The position numbers were made by a program, and so were the translations under genes. Of a DNA stretch of 64,000 bases, positions 55,201-63,277 are shown in pieces. The notes beneath the pieces were generated by a model. That model was given only the letters and a program-made list of their open reading frames with translations. It was not told the DNA's origin and did no database searches. Origin of the DNA: Deltaproteobacteria bacterium (GTDB lineage: Bacteria; Myxococcota_A; Polyangia; Polyangiales; Ga0077539); NCBI GenBank assembly GCA_016218725.1, contig JACRDB010000067.1, positions 31,854 to 95,853 of the forward strand, read 5' to 3'. Every line of letters begins with the position of its first letter. Position 1 is the first letter of the stretch.

Positions 55201-58200
55201 CCAGCGGGCGGTAGTCGTGGGAGTTCTTCGCGATGCCCTGCGTCGGGTACGACGAGAAGTCCACCAGGAGCTCCTGCGCGATGAAGAACACCCGCGCCGC
55301 GTGGCGGTAGGCCTCCACGTCGAACTCCAGCCCGCCGTCGGCCTTCTCGCGCAGGAACTTCGTCAGGTTCAGGCTCGACAGGTTGCAGGCTGAGTCATCC
55401 AGGTGCATGTACTCGCTGCAATTGTGGACCACGAGGCCGTTGGCCACGAAGTGGTGCGTCGCAGGCTCCGTGAGGTCGAACACGGGCCGCTCGCCGAGGA
55501 ACGTCAGCGCCTCGACGCGGTCGTCCATGCGGTCGCGGTACGGGGCCACCTCGGCGTTGAGCTGCCGGAGCCGCTCGCGCTTGACGCTCCCCTCCAGGAA
55601 CCCCACCTCGCGCTCGAAGGTCAGGCGCCCGTCTCGCGCCACGCGCAGGCTGTGGACCTGCTGCACCGGGTACTCCCGGCGTCCCCCATGGCCGTCCGGC
55701 AGGAGCGCCGTGGTCTGCCCGAGGACGCGGCGGTCGCGGTAGATCCTGGCCTTGATGCCGAAGCCGAGGAGGAGGCGCTGCACCTGCTGGAGGAGCGCCA
55801 GGGAAGCGCTGTCGAGGGCCACGTACTGGCTCTTCTCGCCGTAGTTGGCGACGGTCCCGTCGGCGGTGAAGAGCCCCCGGAGGAGGGCCGCGACGGAGGC
55901 GCGGTCCAGCGCGTAGACCTCGTCGGTGAAGGCCTTCCTCGCGCTGCCCTCGCCCGCGACGGCGAGGCGCTTCAAGGGGTCCACCACGCAGCGTGCGCTG
56001 GTGCCGAAGCGCAGCGTGCCCTGCGGTCGGGTGACCTCCACGTCGTGGGCGGCGCGCGCGTCGACGGCGTGCTCGCGCTTGAAGGCGTTGAGCCCCTGCG
56101 CCACGCGGCGCGCGACGGAGTCCTCGTCCGGGGAGAGGGTGACCAGCGCGGTCTCCTGGGCGCCCATGAGGCACCCGTCGCCGAGGACCAGACCGACGAA
56201 CTCCGCGAGGCGGGGGTCCAGCGCCTCCGGGCCGAAGGGCGGGCGCCCGAGGACCACGCGGTCGTCGCGGGTGAGCTCCCCCGCGGGCACGTCGCCGCGG
56301 TTGACGGTGAGCACCCGGTGGTCCGCCGTGAGGTCCAGCTCGAAGCCCGCCGCGGTGCGCAGGCGGTACACGGGCTTCACGCCCGTCGGGAAGGCCGGGC
56401 CGATCGGGTGGAGCTCGCCGTCCGCGCCGACCACCTCCGCGTCGGAGACGAGCATCGCGTCGATACGCACCATGCCGCGCGCGGTTGCGACGAGGGCGTC
56501 GCCCGTGACGCACGGGTTGCTCGCGTTGATGCGCCCGGAGTTGGGCACCGTGTGCCAGTCGTTGATGGTGCTGTCGTACTGCACGCCGGGGTCAGCGCAG
56601 GCCCAGGCGCTCTCGGCGAGCTTGCGCCAGAGGTCCCGCGCCCGGAGCGTGTCCACCACGGCGCCGGTGGTGCGCATGCGCGTCTGCCACGGCCCGTCGG
56701 CCTCCACCGCGCGCATGAAGTCATCGGTCACGCGCACGCTGTTGTTGGAGTTCTGGCCGCTCACGGTGTGGTACGCCGGGCCGTTGAAATCCGCGGGGTA
56801 GCCCTGCGCGATCAGCGCCTGGGCCTTCCTCTCCTCGCGCATCTTCCACTCGATGAAGTCCACGATCTCCGGGTGGTCCATGTCCAGGCAGACCATCTTG
56901 GCCGCCCGGCGCGTGGTGCCGCCGCTCTTGGTGCTCCCCGCGGCGCGGTCGAAGACCTCCAGGAAGCTCATGAGCCCGCTGGACGTCCCGCCCCCGGAGA
57001 GCTTCTCCTGCCGCCCCCGCAGCGCGCTGAAGTTGCTCCCGGTGTTGTGAATCGCGACGAGCCCCGCCTCGCCCGCCAGGTAGTTGTTCCTCGACGCGAC
57101 GGTCAGGTCGAAGAAGGCCGGGTCGTCCCGGCAGGGCTCCACGGACGCCACGAAGAGCGCGCCCCGGGCGACCCTGCCGAGCGTCTCGCCGAGCGCGTCG
57201 CGGCGCCCGAGGGCCTCCAGGCAGCGCAGGAGCTTCGTGGGGTTGATGAGCCCCTCGTACTGGAGCCGCCCGAGGTGGACCGTGTCGTCCCCCACGGGGG
57301 TCTTGAGCCACGCCGCGGGGGGGCGGTCGCCGAAGAGCTCCAGGGCCAGCCCCCTGGAGAGCGGCATGCAGAACTTCCGCTCGTGCCCGTCGGGGGCGTA
57401 CTCCAGGAGCCGCTGGCGGCGGGTGGGGTGGCTCATCCTCGCGGCCAGGGCCTCGCGGGCCTCGCCCTCGACGTGGCGGTGGAGCACGGTCACGGTGTGT
57501 ACGGTGTCGTCCTGGACGGTGCCGCCGCCCAGGCCGTAGAGCGCGGCCAGGACGCCCACGTCCCGGGCGAAGTCCCGGGAGGCGGTAGAGTACTTCGCGC
57601 GCCCCTCGGAGACGTAGCCGTCGGAGTCCACCAGACCCGCCAGGAAGGCCAGGGCGAGGTCCCGCCCGCCCTCCCAGACGAAGTCCGGCATGGCGAGGGT
57701 GTAGGTCTTGGGTCCCGGTTCGAAGAGCGCCGCGAAGAAGCCCGTGGCCCTGCGGCCGGTGTAGGTGAGCGTGTGGCCCTTGCTCCCGCGGCCGTCCTGC
57801 TGGATGGTGGCCGACTCGGCGAACTCCCTCTCGATGATGGCCGCGACGCGCTCCAGGACCTCGACGGTCTCGTCGTGGAAGCGCAGCCGGAGGCCCTCGT
57901 AGGTGTAGGTCCTGCCGCTCTTTCCGGTGACGCGGTTGCGGCTCTCGCCGAGGCTCCCGTCGCCGAGGAAGTACCCGACGAGCCAGGCCAGGTCGGGGTT
58001 CAGGGCGACGCGCCGGGGCTCCTCGTGGCCGAAGTACCGGGTGTCGTAGGCGATCTCCACCGGGCGCGTGGCGAGGCTCTTGACCGCGGTCTCGTTGGGG
58101 CCGAGCACGGTGTCCCCGCGGGTGAGCTGGTCGGCGCGGCGCTCGACGACGCGCTCGCCGTCCCACACGAGGAACGGGTGCCATGCGGACACCGTGGCGC

Positions 58201-59191
58201 GGGCGCCGTTGTCGAAGCGCACGGTGAGCTTGGCGTCCGAGGCCACGTCGTAGGACCACACCCGGTCGATGCGGTCCGTGGCGTAGGCGCCGGTGCGAGG
58301 GTCCACGGAGAGCGTGCGGAGCCCCAGGTCCGTCACGTCGATGTAGCGGCCCTTGCCGTCGAAGTCCTGCACCGGGCGGCCCTCCGCCGCGAGGCGGCGG
58401 TAGAGGTCACCGATCGGCAGGAACCCCTCGCCCTCGACGTAGATCCGCGAGGCGTCCGCGGTGCATCCGCTGCCGTATTTAAAGAGCCTCGCCTCGTTCT
58501 TCACGAGGTCGAAGATGGACATCAGGTCGTCCTGGACGGCTTGAATGAAGCACGCGCTACACTGTGGGCGCTCGTAGGCGCTGGTGGTCTCCTTGACCAC
58601 CCCCGCGGCCTCGTCCCAGGCCCAGCTCCCGCCCTGACCGAGGATGCCGTACTTCTGGAAGAGCCCGCAGTTGAACCACACCGGCGAGTTGAAGGCCCCG
58701 TACTGGTTCACCAGCAGCCAGGACAGCTCGGCCTCGAAGGTCTCCGCGCTGGCCTTGTCGGTGAAGTACCCCTGGGCCTCGCCCCAAGCCCGGATGGAGC
58801 TGGCGATGCGGTGCACGAGCTGCCGCACGCTCAGCTCGCCCTTGGAGGCGTCCCCGTCGATGCCGGATTTCCGGAAGTACTTGGACACCACGATGTCCGT
58901 GGCGAGCTGCGACCACGGGGCGGGGATCTCCGCGCCGCGGCAGGCGAACACCACGCTCCCGTCGGGGTTGGTGATCACCGAGTCCCGGCGGTCGTAGGTG
59001 ACCTCGTCCAGGGGGTCTCGGCCCGGCGTGCTGAAGCGCCGCTGGACGCTCACCCCCTGGGGCGCCCGCGAGCGCCCTCCCCGGGGTGAACGAAGCACCT
59101 TGGCCGCGGCCTTGGCCGGGGCGGCCCGGGCGGCGATCGCCTTCGGGGCCGGGGTCTTCTTCTTGCCGTCGCTCGGGTTCTCGATCGACAT
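52271..59191 (-). CDS. nrdJ: Class II (B12-dependent) ribonucleotide reductase with three inteins
   Basis: This enzyme makes deoxyribonucleotides with adenosylcobalamin. The precursor is 2306 residues; removing inteins of 474, 364 and 432 residues leaves 1036. Extein motifs are ERPQCSACF (redox Cys), NP/CSEY with the radical Cys1258 followed by SE, DSACNLSSLNL, LAPTG/TIGLLMDCDTTGIEPD and a C-terminal Cys-rich tail (CDKCGHITVRNGACYRC, CLNCGNSMGC). A basic, Ala-rich N-terminal tail and a Pro/Ala linker before the tail are lineage-specific. GAGGAG lies seven bases before the ATG at 59191. The 270 bases upstream, facing a divergent lipoprotein gene, show no clear riboswitch. Confidence 0.97.
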   Translation of the reverse strand: MSIENPSDGKKKTPAPKAIAARAAPAKAAAKVLRSPRGGRSRAPQGVSVQRRFSTPGRDPLDEVTYDRRDSVITNPDGSVVFACRGAEIPAPWSQLATDIVVSKYFRKSGIDGDASKGELSVRQLVHRIASSIRAWGEAQGYFTDKASAETFEAELSWLLVNQYGAFNSPVWFNCGLFQKYGILGQGGSWAWDEAAGVVKETTSAYERPQCSACFIQAVQDDLMSIFDLVKNEARLFKYGSGCTADASRIYVEGEGFLPIGDLYRRLAAEGRPVQDFDGKGRYIDVTDLGLRTLSVDPRTGAYATDRIDRVWSYDVASDAKLTVRFDNGARATVSAWHPFLVWDGERVVERRADQLTRGDTVLGPNETAVKSLATRPVEIAYDTRYFGHEEPRRVALNPDLAWLVGYFLGDGSLGESRNRVTGKSGRTYTYEGLRLRFHDETVEVLERVAAIIEREFAESATIQQDGRGSKGHTLTYTGRRATGFFAALFEPGPKTYTLAMPDFVWEGGRDLALAFLAGLVDSDGYVSEGRAKYSTASRDFARDVGVLAALYGLGGGTVQDDTVHTVTVLHRHVEGEAREALAARMSHPTRRQRLLEYAPDGHERKFCMPLSRGLALELFGDRPPAAWLKTPVGDDTVHLGRLQYEGLINPTKLLRCLEALGRRDALGETLGRVARGALFVASVEPCRDDPAFFDLTVASRNNYLAGEAGLVAIHNTGSNFSALRGRQEKLSGGGTSSGLMSFLEVFDRAAGSTKSGGTTRRAAKMVCLDMDHPEIVDFIEWKMREERKAQALIAQGYPADFNGPAYHTVSGQNSNNSVRVTDDFMRAVEADGPWQTRMRTTGAVVDTLRARDLWRKLAESAWACADPGVQYDSTINDWHTVPNSGRINASNPCVTGDALVATARGMVRIDAMLVSDAEVVGADGELHPIGPAFPTGVKPVYRLRTAAGFELDLTADHRVLTVNRGDVPAGELTRDDRVVLGRPPFGPEALDPRLAEFVGLVLGDGCLMGAQETALVTLSPDEDSVARRVAQGLNAFKREHAVDARAAHDVEVTRPQGTLRFGTSARCVVDPLKRLAVAGEGSARKAFTDEVYALDRASVAALLRGLFTADGTVANYGEKSQYVALDSASLALLQQVQRLLLGFGIKARIYRDRRVLGQTTALLPDGHGGRREYPVQQVHSLRVARDGRLTFEREVGFLEGSVKRERLRQLNAEVAPYRDRMDDRVEALTFLGERPVFDLTEPATHHFVANGLVVHNCSEYMHLDDSACNLSSLNLTKFLREKADGGLEFDVEAYRHAARVFFIAQELLVDFSSYPTQGIAKNSHDYRPLGLGYANLGTLLMLQGIAYDSDAGRAVAGALTAIMTGHAYRVSAEMAAVKGPFPGFAKNREPMLRVMKKHQAAAYQIDARYCPPELLKAAQEDWDEAVRLGEEHGYRNGQATVLAPTGCLVGGSLIPTERGLVRLRSLGDPDGARWQELGLQVATDQGPRTATQFYVNGREHVVTVETARGYRIRGTPTHRIKVVEPATGEWTWKRFAEVEEDDLVPLAMNQLVGAPQHVPLPPLPEAYWTEERALHVPRAMTPDLAELLGYFMGDGSLHAKGLRFCVSREDQDVAARLTALGRSLFGIEACATEKGGYTEVALHSVRLTLWWEACGFVKRSPRDGHTGKGYLPHIPDAVLHANDRAVYAAFVRGLFEADGTVMSAGYPSWSTTSLELSHDVQALLLALGYPTTRKMDITGWGQSALAVLRLVNLSYNARWLAEVGFLGARKRALVRAGDAQQAARKDHVPVPRALIDRLTLKDERLRPALLLELSRHGAVSRRIARELFVATQDAELGRLLDFYYDRVAFAELGDEQLTYDLSVPDNVTYVANGFVSHNTIGLLMDCDTTGIEPDFALVKYKKLAGGGFFKIVNASVERALRRLGYSAEETRAIMAHVHEHETVEGAPGLRDEHLQVFDCANRCGRTGRRFLAPMAHLRMMAAAQPFLSGAISKTVNLPNESTVDDVQDIYLQGWKLGLKAVALYRDGCKASQPLNTSADKEKDKKPEPKPDAPATVVAPVLAPAAPAVPAVPAVSAVAAATGSDAAEFGPLFARNPVLSPARLTVRHRLPSRRRGFTQEARIGGHKVFLRTGEYEDGELGEIFIDMHKEGAAYRSLMNSFAIAVSLGLQHGVPLNEFVEQFTFTRFEPQGAVQGHPNVKFATSIIDYVFRVLSIEYLKRYDLAHIPPEETRKEPQSAPVSHSQEGYAPQAALGATTIEDGSENALSRHLGGMMGDAPICDKCGHITVRNGACYRCLNCGNSMGCS
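53555..54850 (-). mobile_element. NrdJ intein 3 (LAPTG/TIGLLM site)
   Basis: A 432-residue intein at precursor residues 1448-1879. It starts with Cys1 (CLVGGSLIPTERGLVRLRSL), has block B as TPTHRIK, and ends in YVANGFVSHN with Thr+1. Two LAGLIDADG motifs are intact (LLGYFMGDGSL and VRGLFEADGTV), so homing endonuclease activity is plausible. The flanking exteins LAPTG and TIGLLMDCDTTG join to the conserved class II sequence. Confidence 0.95.
55421..56512 (-). mobile_element. NrdJ intein 2 (NASNP/CSEYMH site)
   Basis: A 364-residue intein at precursor residues 894-1257. It starts CVTGDALVATARGMVRIDAM, has block B TADHRVL, two endonuclease motifs (FVGLVLGDGCL and LRGLFTADGTV) and the end HHFVANGLVVHN. 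The next residue, Cys+1, is the conserved Cys of NPCSE, the likely thiyl-radical residue. Splicing chemistry therefore uses the enzyme's own catalytic cysteine, and the unspliced protein cannot be active. Confidence 0.95.
57044..58465 (-). mobile_element. NrdJ intein 1 (KYGSG/TGSNFS site)
   Basis: A 474-residue intein at precursor residues 243-716. Cys1 is followed by TADASRIYVEGEGFLPIGDL; block B is SAWHPF; the end is NNYLAGEAGLVAIHN with Thr+1. LAGLIDADG motifs LVGYFLGDGSL and LAGLVDSDGYV look intact. Removing it joins KYGSG to TGSNFSALRG, the conserved NrdJ sequence. It is the longest of the four inteins in the window. Confidence 0.95.
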
Positions 59192-59461
59192 GAACGCGCT
59201 CCTCGCAGGGACTCTCCCCGCGTGGAGGTCCCAGGTCCTGGTGGGGTGCCGTGCGCCCGGTAGGGGTACACGATGTAAGTCCGTCCGCGCGCGGCGCCAG
59301 GGTAGGCACCCCGCTCGGCGGCATCATCGGGCCAGTGCCCCGGGGCGCCAAAAAATCGCCCGGGCGCCCTCCCTGGAGCTCCGGTCCTCCGGGCGCTACA
59401 CCTCCCGGAAGGTCCCTACGGCTCAGGTTGGAAGCCCCTCCGGCCGTTAGGGTATGCCAGG

Positions 59462-60205
59462 ATGCTCCCCGCGATGAGAACCCGGTTTTTGTACTACGTC
59501 CTCCTCGGGGCCCTGGGTTGCGGCCCCGGCGCCCGAAGGGACCTCGCCTCGGTCCCCCTACGGCAGATCACCTACGACGACATGTGTGGCCTCCAGGACC
59601 ACTTTGACCAGCGGGCCACGGCCCACGCGGGGGCCTTCCGGGCGGCCAACGAGCAGTCCACGGAGACCTCCCGGGAGGAGCCCGACGAGCACGGCCGCCC
59701 CAGGCGGGTGGTCCTCGGGGACGGCACCTACCTCATCGCCGAGCGCTCGGACCGGGCGCGCCTCCGGCAGCTCCTTCGGGAGGAGTTCCGGCGCCTGCCG
59801 GAGCTGCACATCCTGCGTCGCGGCGCGGACGTGAGGGTGCACCTCGGGTGGGTGCAGACCGGGGCACTTCGCCGCGCCCGGTCGGACGTGCCCATGGAGG
59901 TCATCGTGGACGGGGAGGCCACGGAGCTCCCGGCGCACCCCTGCGTGGGGGAGTTCCTCTTTGGGGACGAGGCCTACACCATGCGGAGGAACATCATGGC
60001 CGCGGAGCGGGCCCGGGCCCACGGGGAAATCCCCGCGGCGTACCTCCACGCCGAGGACGCGGGGGTGGCGGGGGACGCCGAGGCCACCAGCGCGGCGACG
60101 ACCCCGCCCGCCCCCGCGGCCCCCACGGCCCCGGGCGCGGCCCCGGGCGCGGCGCCTGGGCCCTCGGCGCCCTCGCCGCAGACGGTGAACGCCACGGGCG
60201 GGTGA
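59462..60205 (+). CDS. Lipoprotein of unknown function
   Basis: The 247-residue product has an N-terminal signal (MRTRFLYYVLLGALGCGPG, LGC lipobox) and a mixed alpha/beta middle with charged helices (SDRARLRQLLREEFRRLPEL). A C-terminal Ala/Pro/Thr-rich low-complexity tail of about 40 residues ends the protein. ATG 59462 is used; ATG 59474 is also possible. The ABC-2 permease starts 14 bases downstream, so the two may be co-expressed. Confidence 0.7.
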   Translation: MLPAMRTRFLYYVLLGALGCGPGARRDLASVPLRQITYDDMCGLQDHFDQRATAHAGAFRAANEQSTETSREEPDEHGRPRRVVLGDGTYLIAERSDRARLRQLLREEFRRLPELHILRRGADVRVHLGWVQTGALRRARSDVPMEVIVDGEATELPAHPCVGEFLFGDEAYTMRRNIMAAERARAHGEIPAAYLHAEDAGVAGDAEATSAATTPPAPAAPTAPGAAPGAAPGPSAPSPQTVNATGG

Positions 60206-60219
60206 GTTATGGTCCGGGC

Positions 60220-61224
60220 GTGCAACGGATCTATGCCATTGCGTTGACGTCGGTCCGGGAGGCCATCCGGGACCGGGTGCTCTTCGCGGTGCTGGGGCTC
60301 GGGGCCCTGTCGGTGTTCTTCGGGCTGGGGCTCGGGGCCCTGTCCCTGGCCGAGGCCACGCGCATCCTGGTGGACCACGGGCTGGTCACCCTCTCGCTCC
60401 TGTCGAACCTGGTGGCGATCTTCCTCGGGGTGAACTTCCTGTACAAAGAGCTGGAGCTGCGCACGCTGCACGTGCTCCTGGCGCGGCCCGTGGCCCGCCA
60501 CGAGGTGCTCCTCGGGAAGTTCCTGGGCATCTGGCTCACGGTGGCGGTGTTCGTGTTCACCACGGCCACGCTGCTCTTCGCGCTGCTCCTGCTCACGGCC
60601 ACGGACGAGAGCGCCGCGGCGGCGGAGCGGGCCCACGCCCTCCTCGGGGTGCCGCTGGAGTTCCGGTACTCGCTGCGGGCCCGGGCCCTGGCCCTGGGGG
60701 GCGTGACCCTGGTGGCGCTCCTGCCGCTGGCAATCGCCCGCGTGCGGCGCGCGCTGTCCGTGGGGGCCGTGCTCCCGGTGAGCGCCCTGGGGTGCGGGGC
60801 CATGTTCCTCCTGGCCCGCGTCGTGGTCCCCGGCGAGGCCCACTACCTCGCCGCGGGCATGGCCCTGGTGCTCGCCGAGGTCACCGTCACCGCCAGCTTC
60901 TCCATGCTGTTCTCCGCGTTCTCCACGCCCTTCGTGACGGGCATGTTCTCCGTTGGGACCTTCGTCCTGGCGCGCTCCACGTGGCTCATGCAGCACATCC
61001 GCATGAACCGCTTCCCGGAGGCCCTCAAGGCCCTCCTCAAGGGCGTCGCCTGGGTGCTCCCCAACCTGCACCTGTTCGTGCCCTCGCGCCCCTCGCTCAT
61101 CCCCGATGACCCGCACCACCCGGCCCTGGGCTATGTCCTCCAGTGCTCCCTCTACGGCGCCTCGTACGCCGCGCTCCTGCTCCTGGCCGCCGCCCTGGTG
61201 TTCCGTCGCCGGGACCTCACGTGA
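60220..61224 (+). CDS. ABC-2 type permease protein
   Basis: The 334-residue protein has six or seven membrane helices. It starts IYAIALTSVREAIRDRVLFA, the typical amphipathic opening of ABC-2 export permeases, followed by LRTLHVLLARPVARHEVLLGKFLG, a conserved cytoplasmic loop. A long extracytoplasmic segment follows SLRARAL. No ATPase gene lies in the window, so its partner must be elsewhere. GTG 60220 is chosen because upstream codons run into the lipoprotein gene. Its stop overlaps the next start (GTGA). Confidence 0.85.
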   Translation: MQRIYAIALTSVREAIRDRVLFAVLGLGALSVFFGLGLGALSLAEATRILVDHGLVTLSLLSNLVAIFLGVNFLYKELELRTLHVLLARPVARHEVLLGKFLGIWLTVAVFVFTTATLLFALLLLTATDESAAAAERAHALLGVPLEFRYSLRARALALGGVTLVALLPLAIARVRRALSVGAVLPVSALGCGAMFLLARVVVPGEAHYLAAGMALVLAEVTVTASFSMLFSAFSTPFVTGMFSVGTFVLARSTWLMQHIRMNRFPEALKALLKGVAWVLPNLHLFVPSRPSLIPDDPHHPALGYVLQCSLYGASYAALLLLAAALVFRRRDLT

Positions 61225-61859
61225 AGCGCGCCTCGGTGTGGCTCGCGGCGGCGCTGGCCCTCCTCGGCCTCGCCTGCGCCAGGGTGCTTCTGCTCAGCCG
61301 TGAAGAGCTCCGCCTCGGGCGCTCGGCCCTCCTGCGCAATGACGCCCAGGGAGGGGTGCGACACCTCCGCAGGTCCGCGCACCTGTACCTACCCTGGAGC
61401 CCCTACCCTCGGGCGGCGCTGGCGGAGCTCGAGGGCTGGGCCCGGGGCTGCGAGGTTCGGGGCCAGGACGACCGCGCCCTGGTGGCCTGGAGGGCGGTTC
61501 GTGCGAGCGCGAGGGGCGTTCGATGGTTATGGAGTCCGTATCAGCCTGCGCTGGAGCGGGCGGACCGACGGATCGCGTACTGGATGGCCCAGGGGCCCGC
61601 GGCGCCGGACGACCAGGGGGTGCCCCCGGCGCGGAGGGAGGAGCTGTACCTCGCGCAGCTCACCGAGGACCGCAGGCCCGAGCCGGTGTGGGTGCTGGTG
61701 CAGGGCCTGGGGCTGCTGCTCTGGGTGGGCACGGCGGTGTGGGCGTCCCGGGGGGCCTTCACCGACGAGGGGAGGCTCACGCCGGAGGCCAGGCGTTACG
61801 CGGGGGGCGCGCTGGCGCTGGGCCTCGGGCTCTTTGTCCTGGGGCTGGTGCGCGCGTAG
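61221..61859 (+). CDS. Membrane protein coupled to ABC-2 permease
   Basis: The 212-residue protein has an N-terminal hydrophobic segment (VWLAAALALLGLACARVLLL, possibly a lipobox at GLAC), a helical soluble middle with basic and aromatic residues (RWLWSPYQPALERADRRIAY) and two C-terminal membrane helices. Overlap with the permease gene suggests that it is part of the same transport or secretion system. No family is recognised. GTG at 61221 fixes the start. Confidence 0.75.
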   Translation: MKRASVWLAAALALLGLACARVLLLSREELRLGRSALLRNDAQGGVRHLRRSAHLYLPWSPYPRAALAELEGWARGCEVRGQDDRALVAWRAVRASARGVRWLWSPYQPALERADRRIAYWMAQGPAAPDDQGVPPARREELYLAQLTEDRRPEPVWVLVQGLGLLLWVGTAVWASRGAFTDEGRLTPEARRYAGGALALGLGLFVLGLVRA

Positions 61860-61865
61860 GGCGCG

Positions 61866-62792
61866 CTACCCGGTCACGAGGGCCTTCTCGACGGCCTGGC
61901 GCATGACGGCGATGGGGGGCTCGGCGGCGAGCCACGAGCGCAGGGCCTCGGCGCCCTGGTGGACGAGCATCCCGACGCCGTCCACGGCGACGAGGCCCGC
62001 GTCGCGGGCGGCGGCGAGCCAGGCGGTCTCCTGCGGGGTGTACACGGCGTCCATGGCGAAGGCCCCGGGGCGCAGCCACGAGGGCGGGGCGTGCGTCAGG
62101 AGGGGCACCCAGGAGGGGCCGCCGGTCATGCCGCAGGAGGTGGTCTGGGCGACGATGGTGGCCTGGGCGAAGGCGTCGCGGGCCTCCGGGTGGGTCCACT
62201 CCAGGGAGCGGGCCTCGATGGCCGAGGGGGCGGGCCTGCGGGCGGCCTCGCGGTAGACCGGGCGGGAGGCGTCGCCGCCGCCGCGGGTGGCGACGTTGAG
62301 CTTGCGGACCACGGCGGCGACGCGCTCGGCGCTGGCGCCGGTGCGGGCGACCACGGTGATGCTCCGGGCGCCCGCCAGGGCGAGGCCCACGGCCACGGCG
62401 CGGGCGGCGCCGCCGCTGCCGATGACCACGGCGGTCTGGCCTCGGGGGTCGCAGCCGGCCTCGCGGAGGGCGGCGACGGCGCCGGTGACGTCGGTGTTGT
62501 CCGCGAGGACGGCGCCCTTCTGGAAGGTGAGCACGTTGGCGGCGCCCGCGAGCCTGGCGCGCTCCGAGGACGAGCCCACCAGGGTGAGGGCGGCGACCTT
62601 GTGGGGCAGGGTGACGTTGGCGCCGCGGAAGCCCAGGGCGAGGAGCCCGTGGACGGCCTTGCCGAGGTCCCCCGGGGTGACATCACAAGGGACGTAGACC
62701 CCGGGGACCCCGAGGGCCCTCAGGGCCGCGGCGAGCATCTCCGGGGAGCGGGAGTGCGCGACCGGGTGCCCGAGGAGCGCGAATTTCAACAC
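61866..62792 (-). CDS. aroE: Shikimate dehydrogenase
   Basis: The 308-residue enzyme reduces 3-dehydroshikimate to shikimate in the pathway to aromatic amino acids. The N-terminus KFALLGHPVAHSRSPEML is typical, NVTLPHK carries the catalytic Lys, VLADNTDVTGAVAAL the catalytic Asp, and VIGSGGAARAVAVGLALAG the NADP-binding loop. GTG at 62792 gives the expected start (VLKFALLG), with GGGAGG about ten bases upstream; an ATG at 62849 would add an unconserved tail. It converges on the membrane protein gene. Confidence 0.93.
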   Translation of the reverse strand: MLKFALLGHPVAHSRSPEMLAAALRALGVPGVYVPCDVTPGDLGKAVHGLLALGFRGANVTLPHKVAALTLVGSSSERARLAGAANVLTFQKGAVLADNTDVTGAVAALREAGCDPRGQTAVVIGSGGAARAVAVGLALAGARSITVVARTGASAERVAAVVRKLNVATRGGGDASRPVYREAARRPAPSAIEARSLEWTHPEARDAFAQATIVAQTTSCGMTGGPSWVPLLTHAPPSWLRPGAFAMDAVYTPQETAWLAAARDAGLVAVDGVGMLVHQGAEALRSWLAAEPPIAVMRQAVEKALVTG

Positions 62793-62890
62793 CAGCCGAG
62801 GGCCTCCCTGCCCGGTAGAGGGGTAGCGCACCCGGGCGCTGGCGTCCATCGCGAGGTGCGCTCGGGGCGCTCCTGGCGTACGCTCCGGGC

Positions 62891-63265
62891 ATGGTGCCGG
62901 AGCTCCGTCCCTGCGGGGGTTGTCACCGCCACGTGCGCGCGGGCGCCCGTCGGTGTCCGTTCTGCGACGCCGAGGTGGGCGCGCCGAGGGCAATGGTGGG
63001 CGCGGCGCTGGCGGTGGGCTCGGCGCTGGCGCTTGGGGGGTGCCAGCGGGTGCTCCTGGCCACGGCCCACGCCGAGGAGCGGGCGCTGGAGCCGGCGTCG
63101 TTGTCGGCGCAGTACGCGGCCCCTCCGCGGTTCTTCAACACGCCGGACGGGGCCCGCGCGGCGCAGGGCGGCGCGGACGCGGGGACCGCCACGGACGCGG
63201 CGTCGGCGCCGTCCCCTCCGTCCGACGCTGCCCCGAGGCCACCGCGGCGTCGTCGGGGGTCGTGA
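62891..63265 (+). CDS. Small zinc-ribbon membrane protein
   Basis: The 124-residue product starts with a zinc-ribbon-like double-Cys motif (CGGCHRHVRAGARRCPFC), then has one membrane helix (AMVGAALAVGSALALGGC) and an Ala/Pro/Asp-rich tail. Zinc ribbon plus single helix plus low-complexity tail is common in myxobacterial proteins of unknown role. It lies between the divergent aroE gene and the convergent glutaminyl cyclase gene. Confidence 0.65.
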   Translation: MVPELRPCGGCHRHVRAGARRCPFCDAEVGAPRAMVGAALAVGSALALGGCQRVLLATAHAEERALEPASLSAQYAAPPRFFNTPDGARAAQGGADAGTATDAASAPSPPSDAAPRPPRRRRGS

Positions 63266-63277
63266 CGGGGCCAGCGT

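Noticed and set aside
55403..59089. A long open frame of 1228 codons on the plus strand opposite nrdJ, and similar long frames opposite dnaE
   Set aside because: They mirror the codon pattern of the real genes in very GC-rich DNA, have no domains, and nrdJ/dnaE are certain on the other strand.
59192..59461. Cobalamin riboswitch upstream of the B12-dependent nrdJ
   Set aside because: The leader has a few short similarities but not the conserved B12 box or the full set of core helices; no clear NrdR box was found either.
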